Assembly: GCF_033473495.1 (NCBI RefSeq)
Contig: NC_088935.1
Coordinates: forward strand, 4,526,001-4,590,000
Reading direction: 5' to 3'
Length of the DNA stretch: 64,000 nucleotides
DNA from: Cercospora beticola
Taxonomy: Eukaryota; Ascomycota; Dothideomycetes; Mycosphaerellales; Mycosphaerellaceae
A model generated the notes under the pieces. The model saw nothing but the letters and a program-made list of their open reading frames with translations, searched no databases and was not told the origin of the DNA. A program made the position numbers and the translations under genes. This document shows positions 34,485-46,300 of the stretch, one piece after another (the stretch's first letter is position 1; each line of letters begins with the position of its first letter).

Positions 34485-36669
34485 ATGTCGCCGGATCCCG
34501 ACGATGTCTCTTCTCCAGAACCTGGCGTCGAGCAGGAAGATCACACCACAATGGGCGACGACGACAAAACTGCCCAGCGCGCCTCGACCGACGAGAAGTC
34601 GCCTGCCCAGACCACGACCACCACTTCGACCTCCAAGAGCAATGCAAAGGATCCTTCGCGGCCGAGGCGTAAGAAGGCTCGCCGAGCTTGCTTTGCTTGT
34701 CAACGAGCGCACCTGACATGCGGTGAGTGTGGCTCGAGTTTCGTCAAGATCCAATGCGCCACTGCTTGTTCAATACTCAAGTCTACTGGTACTGACTGCT
34801 GTAGGTGACGAACGCCCATGTCTCAGGTGCATCAAGCGTGGCCTTCAGGATCAATGCCATGATGGCGTCCGCAAGAAGGCAAAGTACCTCCACGATGCTC
34901 CTCCAGAGGCCCTGGTGCCTGGCTACGCAACCAACAATTATGCTATGAACGGGACGACCAGCCTGGCCGCAATCTCTGGGACCTCCACAGCTGGCAACTA
35001 CTTCCCTCCAAATGCGTCGGCAAGCTTTTCGTCCTTCAGCAACCCTGGCCAACAACCAAACATGGGCCCGCCAATCATGGATGGCAACAACATGGTCGCA
35101 GACTTTGCGTCAACGCAGTCTGCAGAAACACCTGCCCAGTACCCATCGACCTCCAGTCAGCAAGTGTCTCCTAATCAGGAGTTTACAAACGCGCTTGAAC
35201 ATACGCCGTCCATTGGAACTACGGCGAATTTCGATACTCCCTATTTCGATGCCAATGATACTTCTCTGTTCAACTTTAACATTTCGGAATTGAACTTTGG
35301 CAACCACTACGGTGCTCTCGAATTTGGCATGCTTGGCCACATTTCTTCCGGTGCAGTCGACACTCCAGAGGTCGACTCGGTGAATCAGATGGGCCACTCA
35401 AATCAAGGCAGCGTATCCTACGATGCTAACAATGGCTATCAGAGTGGATACAACTACAACCAGGGATTTCCATCATGGCAGAATGCAGGCTCTGCATCGA
35501 GGCACAGCAGCACGAATAACATCTGGAATGGCCAAAATAATGGACTGGAAGCCTACGCGATTGGCGAACAGGCGTCCTCGATCACAGGCGCAAGTCCGCG
35601 CTCGCAGAACCAAGACCTCACAGGATATCAATCTGCCACGATGTCACCGGAAACGCATTTTGCTCAGCCCGACCAAAGTGCTCAGCCTGATCTGCTACGG
35701 CAGAGTTTATCTCAATCACAACGCAAACCACCTCCGTTCCCGGGTGATCTACAGCCAGAAACGGACCGCAAGCGACGCAGGAACACGTCGGAAGTCTATT
35801 CAACCGTGCAGGCGCCGTATCCATATACTCAGGGCTTTCATGCATTGACGGCACTCCTCAAGAAACGTTTCGTGCCCAAGAAAGTTTTGCACATTGCGAA
35901 AGCATTGGCAACCATCCGGCCCTCATTCATCTCTTGTAACCAACATCTCGATCATGACGACCTCATATTCATGGAGAAGTGCTTTCAGCGCACCCTCTGC
36001 GAGTATGAAAACTTCATCAACGCATACGGCACTCCGACTGTGATATGCAGGAGAACTGGTGAGATCGCAGCCGTTAGCAAGGAATTCTGCCTAGTCACCG
36101 GTTGGCGCCGAGATGTATTGCTGGGCAAAGAGCCCAACCTTAACGTCAACACTGGCGGCGTGGCGACCTCAGGGACGCAGACCGGAAGCAGTTCACGGGG
36201 AGCGGTAACTCCACGAATGACTAATGTTGAGATCGATTCTGGCAGACCCCAGCCGGTGTTCCTTGCTGAGCTGATGGACGAGGATAGCGTGGTGCAGTTC
36301 TACGAAGATTTCGCGGAGCTAGCGTTCGGCGCGTCGAAGACTGCCATTATTGGAGCGCCATGTGCGCTTCTCAAATACCGGACTAAGGACGACCCCGGGT
36401 GGGGCCCCAATGATCATCTCGCTGACGACGGCAAGCGCATCAAAAAGCACGGGGACGTCAAGACAGAAGCTCTGATCAAAGGCGAAGCAGGCATGCACGC
36501 TTTGGGCGAACGAGATGGCAAAGTCCCATGCCAAATGTGCTGGACCGTGAAGAGGGACGTCTTCGACATCCCCATGTGCATTGTGATGAATGTAAGATTG
36601 CTCTTGTGCGCTTTACTACCGTTTGACCAGCATACTGACACGATGCGGCAGTTCCTCCCCATAATATGA
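34485..36669 (+). CDS. acuK: AcuK/ERT1-type Zn2Cys6 activator of gluconeogenesis
   Basis: Exons 34485-34722, 34805-36591 and 36652-36669 give 680 aa. The zinc cluster spans intron 1: [15 protein letters not shown] joins [17 protein letters not shown], with six Cys. It is followed by [15 protein letters not shown], a signature of AcuK/AcuM and yeast Ert1/Rds2. A Ser/Gln/Asn-rich middle precedes a PAS-like region ([34 protein letters not shown]) and a conserved end [22 protein letters not shown]. In Aspergillus, AcuK with AcuM activates PEP carboxykinase and fructose-bisphosphatase genes. Intron 2 is 60 nt, a multiple of three and stop-free, so retention would insert 20 residues before the last five. 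Confidence 0.93.
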
Positions 36670-37024
36670 TGAGGCGTGGCATTGCTGGCAGACCAACGCG
36701 GGGGCCCCGGCGGCCTAGCCTCAATGATGACCAGTACATTTGGGATACGGCCTGACGAAACATAACGGATGGCGGATAATCTGCAAACGAAGGACATTAA
36801 TGCTAAAGACGTCAATTACACAATTAGTACCGGTCAGCTGGGCTACACGGCTCGGACGCTGACACAGCGACGTTCACATCTAGGGTCACGAGCAACGAAT
36901 ACAACTCCGCGAGCAAGGCATATGGGGCGGTCGTGCTTGCTGTAGATTATTGCACCACATAACATGGTGGCGGAATGTCATACGAAAATTCTATCTCAAA
37001 TCGGCGGTCTTCGCATTTGTACCT
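36670..37024. other. Convergent intergenic region
   Basis: 355 bp between the stop codons of AcuK and riboflavin kinase. Nothing beyond the expected 3' UTRs is seen. Confidence 0.4.
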
Positions 37025-37858
37025 CTACCGAGCAAGTTCGTCTTTGCCTTCGAACTCAACCAGATACGGGTCTCGTGCCAGTGCTACATAAGCCGGTCGG
37101 CTCAGACTTCGTCCTGCAACATCAATATCCGTCTTGATATCTGCAATCAAGCTCTCTTTGCTGACATAATCCAATTCCGGACGAATGAACCCCAAAATCA
37201 ACAAATTCATATGACTGCCATAAAAATCTGTATCGAAGTCTTGCATGATATGTACTTCCACACTTCGGACTGTGTTCTTGTAGAAGGGGTTCCAGCCTAT
37301 TGACATCACCATTGGGTAGACTGTTCCTTGGGTTGATGATGTGCTTGGTGTTTCGCCGTTTGAGAGAATGGATTGGAGGTTTTTGTGGACGTCGGATGTC
37401 ATGAGTTTGTAACTTGAGATGTCGCTTGGTGGGTTTTGTTGAGTTGCACTGCAGGTGGAAATTCCGGCCCAGCCGTAGTAGACTCCTGATTCGAGGTTTT
37501 CGTTTCCGCCGACGGAGAGGCCTTCGATGGGGATGTTGGCGGTGGGGATGCCGAGCTGGGGGAGGGATTGTCAGTTTGTGATACATTTTTGCTCCAAATA
37601 CGATAGAGAAAAATCGTGAAAGGCCCAGAGTCGTTCATGTGATAGCATATCGACGATATGGGTAGACTGGGAACGACGATCCATTTGTCATGACTCAGGC
37701 GGCTCACTACAGGTGCGATGGGAAGAGGATCTTGCACGTACGTCTTTACTCCCACGGCCGAAACCTTTGATGACCTTGCCATCGAGTTTGAGGGGAAATG
37801 GAGGTTCGGGCCCGTTCTCATTGCCCACAACAGTGGGACGTGGCTCGCCTGATTTCAT
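37025..37858 (-). CDS. FMN1: Riboflavin kinase
   Basis: Exons 37858-37742 and 37555-37025 with a 186-nt intron give 215 aa. The enzyme phosphorylates riboflavin to FMN. The join [20 protein letters not shown] restores the family signature, with Gly-rich loop and PTAN metal/nucleotide motif. Further conserved stretches are [26 protein letters not shown] and [15 protein letters not shown], with the catalytic Glu-containing region VEVHI. The N-terminus has no targeting signal. It is divergent from the RGG-rich gene at 38148, 289 bp apart. Confidence 0.95.
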
Positions 37859-38147
37859 GTTTGCGGCTTGTCAATGTCCTGCGTACGGCGTGTCCTCGGC
37901 TCTGCCGGATTTTGAACAGGGAGCGTTTCTTGAACGTTTCAAGGTATCGCGGCAATGGATTGAATGTCGAGCACCTGCAGTCAATGTTGGAGCAGAAGGA
38001 AAATGGCAGGAAACTCGAGCTGTGAAGTCGCAATCGTCAGAGATGTTGCGTCTTAAGTCCGGCTTTCGTCCGGCCGAGTTGCTCCACTCGCATTGCTGTT
38101 GACTCGACCATGCATTTGAGGTAGCATAACATTCCTAGCATAACAAC

Positions 38148-39221
38148 ATGGAACAATCAGTATGGGCAGACTCGAAGGTGGCAGAAAATGACGCACAGGA
38201 ATCGACAAGCGCTTTCGCGCAGACTGGTTCACAGCAGGATGACCTATTCGACGATGTCGTTCCCGTTCCCGAGCAGGAATCAATGCGATTGCGATCAGAC
38301 GACGACCTGTTCAGCGAAGACTTCACACCTGTGCCACAGGCTCAAGTAGAGCCAGCGAAACCATCGCCGCCTGATGCGCGTCCTACCGAAGCTCCAGCAA
38401 CGCGAGGCAGAGGACGGGGAAGAGGTCGAGGCTCTCGCGAGGGCAAAGATGGGCAGACGAGGAATACGCCACAAACACGCGGGAGAGACAATACTGGTCC
38501 CAGGGCGAGACGTACCGACGATGCGGGTACAAGCAGCACCACGTCACAGCCGCAGACACAAACACAAAACCAAGCGCCAGAGAACGCACCTGCCGGACCA
38601 CGGCGAGGTGGCGCTCGCGCTGTTCGTGGTGACCGGCAGGACACAGGTGGTGTCCGCAGACCCAAATTGACCGAGGAAGAACTGGCAGAGAAGATGGCTC
38701 GCATCCAAATCAAGAATGCATCATTAACTGCAGCACATGCTCGAGCAGAGGCCGACGCAGCATCGTTCGCCGAGCGCGAACAACAAGCAAAGAAAGTGGC
38801 CGAGGAGCGAAGAAGTCAGGAAAAACGAGATCGTCAACAAATGATGGGCGAGCGAGAGAAAAATCGAATGCGGAAGCTCAAAGCGATGGAGGGTAGAGAA
38901 TGGGACGCAGAGAAGCAAGAGCAAGACTTTGCTAAAGGCTCGAAATTCGATAAGCCCGGTGCGTTTGCTGGCGATCAGAAGGATTATAGTGATGGGCGAG
39001 AATATTTGTACCGAGAACCTCGGGGCTCACATAGAGGCGGACGTGGTGGAAATCGTTCACAACCTGCGACACAAACGGTTCCGACCAAGGAGGAGTTCCC
39101 TGCTCTGGCGCCTCAAAAGGATACGAAAACAGCAGCATCGAAGGGGGATGTAACGTCGGCGGCCGGCGAAGCGACAAAAGGTTCATGGGCTGAGCAAGTA
39201 GAGTCCTCTATAGGGTCATGA
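38148..39221 (+). CDS. RGG-rich, coiled-coil low-complexity protein, unknown function
   Basis: A single frame of 357 aa. The acidic N-terminus has two similar units, QQDDLFDDVVPVP and DDDLFSEDFTPVP. A RGRGRGRGRG block (about 86-95) and further Arg/Gly-rich stretches suggest RNA binding. A long charged helix (about 175-265, Glu/Arg/Ala/Lys-rich) probably forms a coiled coil. The C-terminus has another Arg/Gly patch (GSHRGGRGGNRS) and TKEEFPAL, a segment seen in ribosome- or mRNA-associated Stm1/SERBP-like proteins. Family assignment is not secure. An RNA- or ribosome-associated role is an inference from composition only. Confidence 0.8.
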   Translation: MEQSVWADSKVAENDAQESTSAFAQTGSQQDDLFDDVVPVPEQESMRLRSDDDLFSEDFTPVPQAQVEPAKPSPPDARPTEAPATRGRGRGRGRGSREGKDGQTRNTPQTRGRDNTGPRARRTDDAGTSSTTSQPQTQTQNQAPENAPAGPRRGGARAVRGDRQDTGGVRRPKLTEEELAEKMARIQIKNASLTAAHARAEADAASFAEREQQAKKVAEERRSQEKRDRQQMMGEREKNRMRKLKAMEGREWDAEKQEQDFAKGSKFDKPGAFAGDQKDYSDGREYLYREPRGSHRGGRGGNRSQPATQTVPTKEEFPALAPQKDTKTAASKGDVTSAAGEATKGSWAEQVESSIGS

Positions 39222-39467
39222 TGTGACATTGTCATTTGCATGAACAAAAAGCATTCGTATTGCGCCTTGCATGATGAATGTCCCAGTTGCGTCACATTTT
39301 CAATGGCCAGTTTTGCCAGTGCAGTCGGAGAGAACAGCATTTCCAGGCATTGAACCAAGGTGTAGGAGCTATAAAGCTATAGTGGAGCACAGCTACGTGC
39401 GTGACATGATCTAGCCGCTGGACTTGGCATCAAGACATCAACATCATTGATCCGAACAACACGCATC

Positions 39468-40462
39468 ATGTCTTTGGACTTTGGTCTCCGCGACGTGCAT
39501 TGCCTTATTACAGGCGCAGCCGGAGGCATAGGGTTGGAAACCGTCAACATCTTTCGCGCACTCGGAGCGCGAGTCACAGCACACTATAATTCGAATCCTG
39601 GAGAGCTCACCAAACTAGATGTGGTCACTGTGAAGGCAGATGTGCGTAATGAACAAGACGTGGAAAGGCTGTTCGAAGAAGCAGCCGAGAAGAATGGTGG
39701 ACCAGTTTCTGTGATCGTGGTCAATCGTATGCATGAGTCTTCCTGTTGGATTTGTTCCTGAGAGCTGATCGAATGAGCAGACGGCATCTGGCCAACGAAT
39801 GATGCGCATATAGCAGATATGCAATTATCTCAGTGGAAAAATACGATTGATGTAAATCTTACCGGACCGTTTTTGATTTGCAGGGCGTTTCTACGCGCTC
39901 TTCGCTCAGCGCCAGATTCAGTCAAGGATGCCGCTTCGATTGTTTTTGTTGCGAGTACTGCTGGCAAATTCGGCGAAGCTGGACATGGCGACTATGCTTC
40001 GACAAAGTCTGCTCTACAGCACGGCTTGATGCTTACGCTGAAGAACGAGATTGTTACTATTGCGCCGAGAGGACGAGTGAATACTGTTAGTCCAGGGTAC
40101 GTATCGAGGAGGCGAGTCCTTCTTCCCGAATCTGAGGGGAAGGGCATTGACACGTGCTCGCTGGATACCGTTTCTGACGAGTGCTCCAGGTGGGTAGCAA
40201 CACCCATGGCAGCTGAAACGCTCAAGGACAAGCGCTTCGTCGAGAGAGCTCTTGCAACAACGCCTCTGCAGAAAGTGGCCACGCCCGAGGATGTAGCACG
40301 CCAGATTGCAGTGCTCGCCTCGCCTGTGCTGAGTGGGCATATGACTGGAGTCAATGTTCAAGTTGGTGAGTACGATCTACCGCTGCCAAATCTGCTCGTG
40401 CTAATGTGTCTTCAGACGGTGGTATGGAGGGAAGGTGTCTGTATCCGCCTACACTCTCGTAA
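39468..40462 (+). CDS. Short-chain dehydrogenase/reductase
   Basis: Four exons (39468-39726, 39781-40096, 40190-40365, 40416-40462) give 265 aa, a classical SDR. The NAD(P)-binding loop is TGAAGGIG near the N-terminus; exon 1 to 2 joining gives VVN-HGIWPTND in place of NNAG. The catalytic Ser, Tyr and Lys are in VASTAGKFGEAGHGDYASTK. The end VQVDGGMEGRCLYPP matches the usual SDR C-terminus. Weak Arg/Asp pattern after the first strand leaves the cofactor open. The substrate cannot be told. Without splicing the frame breaks at the first intron. Confidence 0.9.
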
Positions 40463-40978
40463 TCCCATGCAGACTTAGAAAAGTAGCTGAAGTATCGAAT
40501 GCCATTTGCACTTGTGCTGGGGAATGCTGTTGATCGCTGTGTCGCTATGTCGTTGGAGAGAAGCTGGTCTTGTTCTCGATCGAGTTCCGATTGTGCTGTG
40601 ACGCAGGTCTCAATGTGGCCACAATCTGATGCCCGATGGCACTGTCGCGTAAGGAAAAGTAGTGATGGTCTAGACATGCAACGCCTCGAGGGAGCGAAAC
40701 ACGTGTGGCCTGAAGCGGTGCATCACAATCATCGCGATACGGTTTCTCCGGCTCCGAGCAACCTCACATGCTGTCCTGGACATCATGTCCCGCCGTAGTC
40801 GTCGCATTCACCCACGAGAGGCGACGTGATCGACTTGTCTGCTCCTTGTCGTGGCCAAAGATGCTGCATTCGTCGCCCGGGTGGGATTTGAGCGACGCTT
40901 GGCGTTGTCGTCACGTCGTAGCTCGACGTCCAGCGATCAACACCGCCAGATCCCTCGGCGACGACGATATGCGCGAAC
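40463..40978. other. Intergenic / promoter of the Zn2Cys6 gene
   Basis: 516 bp between the SDR stop and the next ATG. The only notable item is a short upstream ORF that starts at 40969 and overlaps the start of the following gene. Confidence 0.4.
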
Positions 40979-40998
40979 ATGGCCGACTCTACCGATAG
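40969..40998 (+). promoter_or_regulatory. Overlapping upstream ORF (9 codons)
   Basis: ATG at 40969 reads MREHGRLYR and stops at 40996-40998, crossing the main ATG (40979) in another frame. Ribosomes using it would miss the main start, so it could lower translation. Whether it is in the transcript is unknown. Confidence 0.45.
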
Positions 40999-43323
40999 AT
41001 ACCCGTCTCCGAAGCCCTCCAGCGGTTTGCCGTTCTATCAGCACAACAGCCCGACCCAGCCGCCTCCGCGCGCCGACGATGCCCGACCGCCGCCCGAGCA
41101 GCCACGGCATGAGCACCAAGCAGCGGAGAGCGCTGCTCCACCACCGCCGGACCTGAGCGCCGGCGACCATCATGCGCCGACACCGTCGTCGCTCGGCGCA
41201 GACATCAGAGACGCGCGCGCTTCGGTCGCTACACCAGCGCCTGCGCACGCACCGCTTCCCTCCGGCGATGCCACCGACTCTTCCGCCATGGCCAGCTTCA
41301 GCGCCTGGGGTACGCCCATGATGGGCCAGAACGGCGCAGTGGGTGGTGTACCTGCAGGCTCTATCGCTTTTGCGCAAGCCAGTGGCTCTCCAGACGCTGC
41401 ACATTCAGCGCAAGACAAGCACAAAGAGAAGCGAACCAAGGTCAGCCGCGCCTGCGACGAGTGTCGCCGTAAGAAGATCCGCTGCGACGCTATAGACGAG
41501 ACGGGCAGCGTGCCATGTACCAATTGTGCTCGGTAGGCCTTTGTGTAGCCACGGCTGTAACATGGGAACCCATTCTGACGATGTGTAGGACCGGAGCGCG
41601 CTGCGCATTCAGCCGGCAGCCCATGAAACGTGGTCCGAGCAAGGGATATATCAAAGAGCTGGCCGAACGATTGAACACCCTTGAGCAGCAGGTCCATCCT
41701 CCTCATCTAGAACAACAGCACCGATATGAGATTCAACAGGTGCAGCAAGCTATGTCAGATGGCTTGCAACACTATCCGCAAGACCCAAGACTCATGCGTG
41801 ATCCTCGTGCGGGCGACAAGAGGCCCCACGACTTGGCAGAATCACTACAAAATGGCCAGATGACAATACCACCAGCTCCAATGGGACACATGCAACAGAC
41901 ACAATACCCCGCGCAGATGCAACCTCCCGTGAACCCCGGACCTATGCAACCCTTCTGGCGCTATGGTGCACCAAACGATAACCGCCGCGAGACAGTAGGC
42001 CTAGCCTATGAACAAGAGGCACCAAACAGCGCGATGCCAGAATTTGATTGGGATGAAGCCGTTATTGAGGAATACTACCGGATTATACACCAGACCTTTC
42101 CACTTCTTGCCAATAATAAGAATAGACTTCGACAACGTCTGGCAGAATGCCCAGCTTCACTCAGAGAGGCCTTTTTGGCTGCACTCGATTGTCTCATGCG
42201 GACATTCCCGACAACAACTCTGACTCCAGCCTCCGACTATGCGCAGGCTTTGAAGCGTACCGCGGAACTGTTAGCCAAGTATCCTTTCGACAACCCAAGC
42301 ACACATACAAATGCCACGAATCTGGTTTACCTGCAGACTCTGATTTTGATGGCTTTAGAGAGCGACAACCACGGCCCAGCAACAATCAGAGGCCAGGCAG
42401 GACCCAGCCGCGCAGAGTGGCTCGGTCGTGCCGCGGGTGTGGCGGGCCAGCTGGAGATCAACGTCATTCGCACTACAAGCCAGTCATTAGTAGAAGGTGA
42501 CAGGGACTCCGAGGAGCGTCTAGCGAGGAGAGTATGGTGGGTACTGTTCATCCTGGATCGTTGGCACGCATCTTCGACTGCCGATCTCCTCAAGTTGCCC
42601 GAGAACAGTGTAGTGCTCTTGCCCGAGGATCAAATCTTGCTGGGAGAGTCGACGTATAACCTCGCTCGTCTCTCCTTCATCATTGGACACTTGGCAGCAA
42701 TCCTTACAACAACCAAGACACCTTCAACAGATGTCATGGCGCCTTCTAACCCTGCATCGTCATTGCTTGGTCTCACTCTGGCTGGAGAAATTGATCGCTT
42801 CCGCGAGTCCGTGGAGTCTGTCTGGGGTTCGCTGAATCTGGTACATCTCAGCTACCATCACTGTCACTTGCTCATCAAGCGCATGAACCCAACGACTGAG
42901 CCCTCGGAATTGGTTGGTCATGCGGTGAAAGTGGCGACTATGCTCAACAGTCGGCTGACACCAGTGACGCCGCTCAATCACCATTTCGGTGCCCTAGCTG
43001 CTATGACACTTTGCGAGCTCGCAGACGTTCCGAAGACTCGGGCCGAAGCAGCAAAGGGTCTTGAGCAAATGGCAGAGAGCCTCTCCACCGGGCGCGGATT
43101 GGCAGGAAAGCTAGAAAGTGAAGGCTGGGACGGTGCTGTACGTGAACTTGTGAACAAGAAGAGGGAAGCCATGTTGCAGTATGGCGATGGACTGCACGAC
43201 CTAGCCAATGCAGCGGCAGGTGTGGTCGAGCCCAAGTTCGACCCCACAATGATCACACGCTACGGGTACTTGACGTCTCTAGGCCAAGGCATATTCGGAC
43301 GAGAGGACTTGGGAGCTTTATAG
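40979..43323 (+). CDS. Zn2Cys6 transcription factor with fungal_trans-like domain (RGT1-like cluster)
   Basis: Exons 40979-41532 and 41589-43323 (56-nt intron) give 762 aa. The N-terminal 140 residues are Pro/Ala-rich. The zinc cluster KVSRACDECRRKKIRCDA..VPCTNCAR-TGARC is split by the intron before the sixth Cys. It is followed by RQPMKRGPSKGYIKELAERL, a linker and dimerisation helix like that of yeast Rgt1 and related sugar-response regulators. The middle and C-terminal parts (RRVWWVLFILDRWHASSTADL and flanking helices) match the fungal-specific regulatory domain. DNA-binding regulator is secure; a link to glucose or sugar-transporter control is an inference from the cluster. Confidence 0.9.
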
Positions 43324-43387
43324 GCAGTCAAAAATGAATTTCATATCACATTTTCCGTCCTCTTCAGCGCTATATCTACATGCGGTT

Positions 43388-46300
43388 TCATCGGCCGTGT
43401 ACGCCACTAGCAGCATCGTGAACTATTCGTCTGATCCCGAACAAGACATCGTCATATTCCCGTTCCTCCTCCTGAGACCCGATGATCATGTTTTTGCAAT
43501 CAGCCAAGATACCACGCAAGCGTGACAGAATGCTCTGAGGCTGTGCTATCTTCCGCTGTACACCATCCTGTGCCGCGCTTCCATCTTGAGATGAATCGTG
43601 CTGCTCGTCCAGATCGTTTGTAGAGTCTTGTGATTGCTGCGCTGTGGGCGTGCCTTTTGATTCTCGAAGGCTTGAAGCTGACGCAGACCGTTTCAAACGT
43701 CTAGCCGATCTGGGCGAAAGTTCGATTTTCTCCTGAGGCTTGATCTTCCTCGGTCGTCCCGGTTTCCTCTTCGCAGGCTGCGTGCTTGACGGTCCTGTAG
43801 ATGCGGTCACTGCTTCGACAAGGGCATCATCTGAATGTTCCACCGACTCAATGTATCCCTCTTGCGCGGAGTCAAGATCTGACGCGATCGACTGTGAGCG
43901 GGCAGCGACCACGATCTCCTCCTCGATGCCCTCTTCCTGCCCGTTGCTGGAGCCAGGGAACGAATTGGCGTATGGCGGTTGCGACTTGCGTTTTCGGGCT
44001 ACATGTGCCGTGTCGGCCATTCGCTTGCGCTTCCTCGTTGACGATTGGGGTATCTGTGAGTTCTCCGCATTGCTGTGCTCTGGTGTACTCGCAACGCCGG
44101 AGCCCTCACTCAGAAGAGTCGCTTTAATTCTTGAAGGCGTTTCAGGCTCAGCAGCGGCGCGCACTGCAGCGTTCGTCGCATCGGTGCCAGTCATTTGTTT
44201 CGATGCTAACTCGTCTTCCAACTGTAATTGCGCGTTCGACAGCTGAGTGTCAGAAGGCAAGTCGCTGTCGTGCATTACGACATCCTGATCGCTTGACGTT
44301 GAGCTATTGACACGTTGATGGTGCAAATCACCGTCGCTCGTAAGTGGCAAGTCGTCCTCAGCGTCTTCATGAGTATCATCTCCAGGGTGGAGGGCACTGT
44401 TCTCACTCGTCGGAGGAGGAGAGGACGGAGGGTCAGATGCTGGCGTTCCACGTGACAAGCTTGCATCGGTGCCATGCGCTATCATACCATTGTCCGCTTT
44501 AGATTTGGGCCTTGGGGTAGGTGAGGACGGAAGATCATCGCCAGGCAGTGCGTCGTGTGTCTCGGTTCTTGGACTCACGACAATCTTGCCGTCTGCAGTG
44601 CGGCGCAGGTCCGAGATGAATTTGAGTTTCGCGTTGCCTTGAGGGTTCGCTATTGGGGAAGTTGTCAATGGGCTAGAGGCAATACCAGGATACGCCTGAG
44701 CTTGCAAGCGTTGTCGGTCTTTCACGTCCCGTTGATGTTCGGTCAGGGCCTGGGAGTCAGCTGTCAAGACCTCCTCTGCTGATTCAATTGGGGCGAAATG
44801 GACTTGCGAGTCGTCATGACGCGGTTTTGGTTTGGAAGCGCTGTTTCTCGTGGTGTTGAGAGTAGTTTTGCCCATGGACTTCTTGGTTTTCTCAAGCAAT
44901 TGGTTGATGTAAATGTTCTCGGAAGTGTCAATACGTGGCGTACGTGATCGATGAGCGGTAGCAGCAGCACGTCGGTCGATGAGCGAAATTGATTGTGGCG
45001 AGCTCAAATCGCGCAGATTGGATGGTGAGGTTTGTTCTTTTGGATTGGGGAAACCGGGTAGCTTTAGCTCAGTTTGGACTTGCCTCTCTCGAAGCACTGG
45101 GAACAACTTAGCTGGATAGTCCAGGCTGGGAGCTAAAGCGAAGGAAGAGTTCCAGAAATCGATGGTGGTGTTCACGATTGCCTGGCTGGAACTCGAGAAG
45201 CCAGCGACCAAGAATGGTTCGAGCAGCTCAAGAGCCTGGCTGTCTTTCTGTGGCAGCTTTTCAGAGATCTGGGATAGTAGCTGGAGCCAAACGAGGTTGA
45301 TATTGTGTTGTAGGTCCTCAAGCATTGTTCTATCCGCAGGGTGTAGGTCTCGGGATAGCGAGGACACCGACATCTGCAAATCTTCGGCCCAAGTAATGTA
45401 TCCAGTCTGCAGTTTGAGAAATGCGACCTGGAAGAGCGGCGATGGGCATCGTTGGAGGAAGTCAGCTACAGACGACATCAGTGTCGATGTCAGACTGCGA
45501 TGATCACCATGTAATTTGTCAAATCGCTCGTACGCAAGGTCCAGAATGCGGCCGAAAAATTTGTACACATGGTCGAATGGGTCGAAGGCTTGCATCTTGT
45601 AAGGCTCAAGGCTTACGGTCCATAGTGCCTTGCGACTCTGATCAAGTTCAGAACGAGTGCTGGGCCAGACACCACCTTCCGCCATGGCGCTCGCCAATCG
45701 CAGTATGGCTACAAGCGAGAGGCGTGAGACCTGCTCGTGGACCAGTCCGGCAAGCGGTTCCATCACAGCCAGGACTATGCCACCGTTCCCAGCGACATGT
45801 CGTGCAGATTGGCATGCGGCATTGTACAGCCGAATCATAGAGGCGTTACAATCCTCATCGATGTATTTCAGACCTTCAAGAATGATGCTGGCTGCGCTTT
45901 TGAGTGCCACGCCCATGACGAAGGTGTCCTTTTGTGGAGAAAGAGTAGATTGTTTGGTCAGCGTATGGGTGGCTGTATCGGCAACCGCACTCCACAGCTG
46001 TCCATGGATATCTTCGTTCTGCTCGGAGCGTGATGCCTTGCTGGCATGCAGTGACCGCTGCAAGAGACCAAGAAGCCCCGATGTCGACACTTTGGCACCA
46101 GCGAGTAGTCGCAAGAACCAGAGGGCGGAGTTCTGAATAACGATCGGCGTGCGGAGAGGCTGAGGCGGCTCGTAATACAGAGCGAAGAGCAGCACGAAGG
46201 GTGAGCATGCGGTTGGCGTTGACTTCGATGTTCGATGATTCGGTATAGCTTCGACTTCGTCTGTGCTTGTGCGGCTGAGGATATCGTCCACGAAATGTCC

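Noticed and set aside
33562..34719. 385-codon minus-strand open frame opposite the acuK leader
   Set aside because: The translation is Arg/Ala/Cys-rich with no domain, and it runs into the first acuK exon. GC-rich sequence suppresses stops in all frames.
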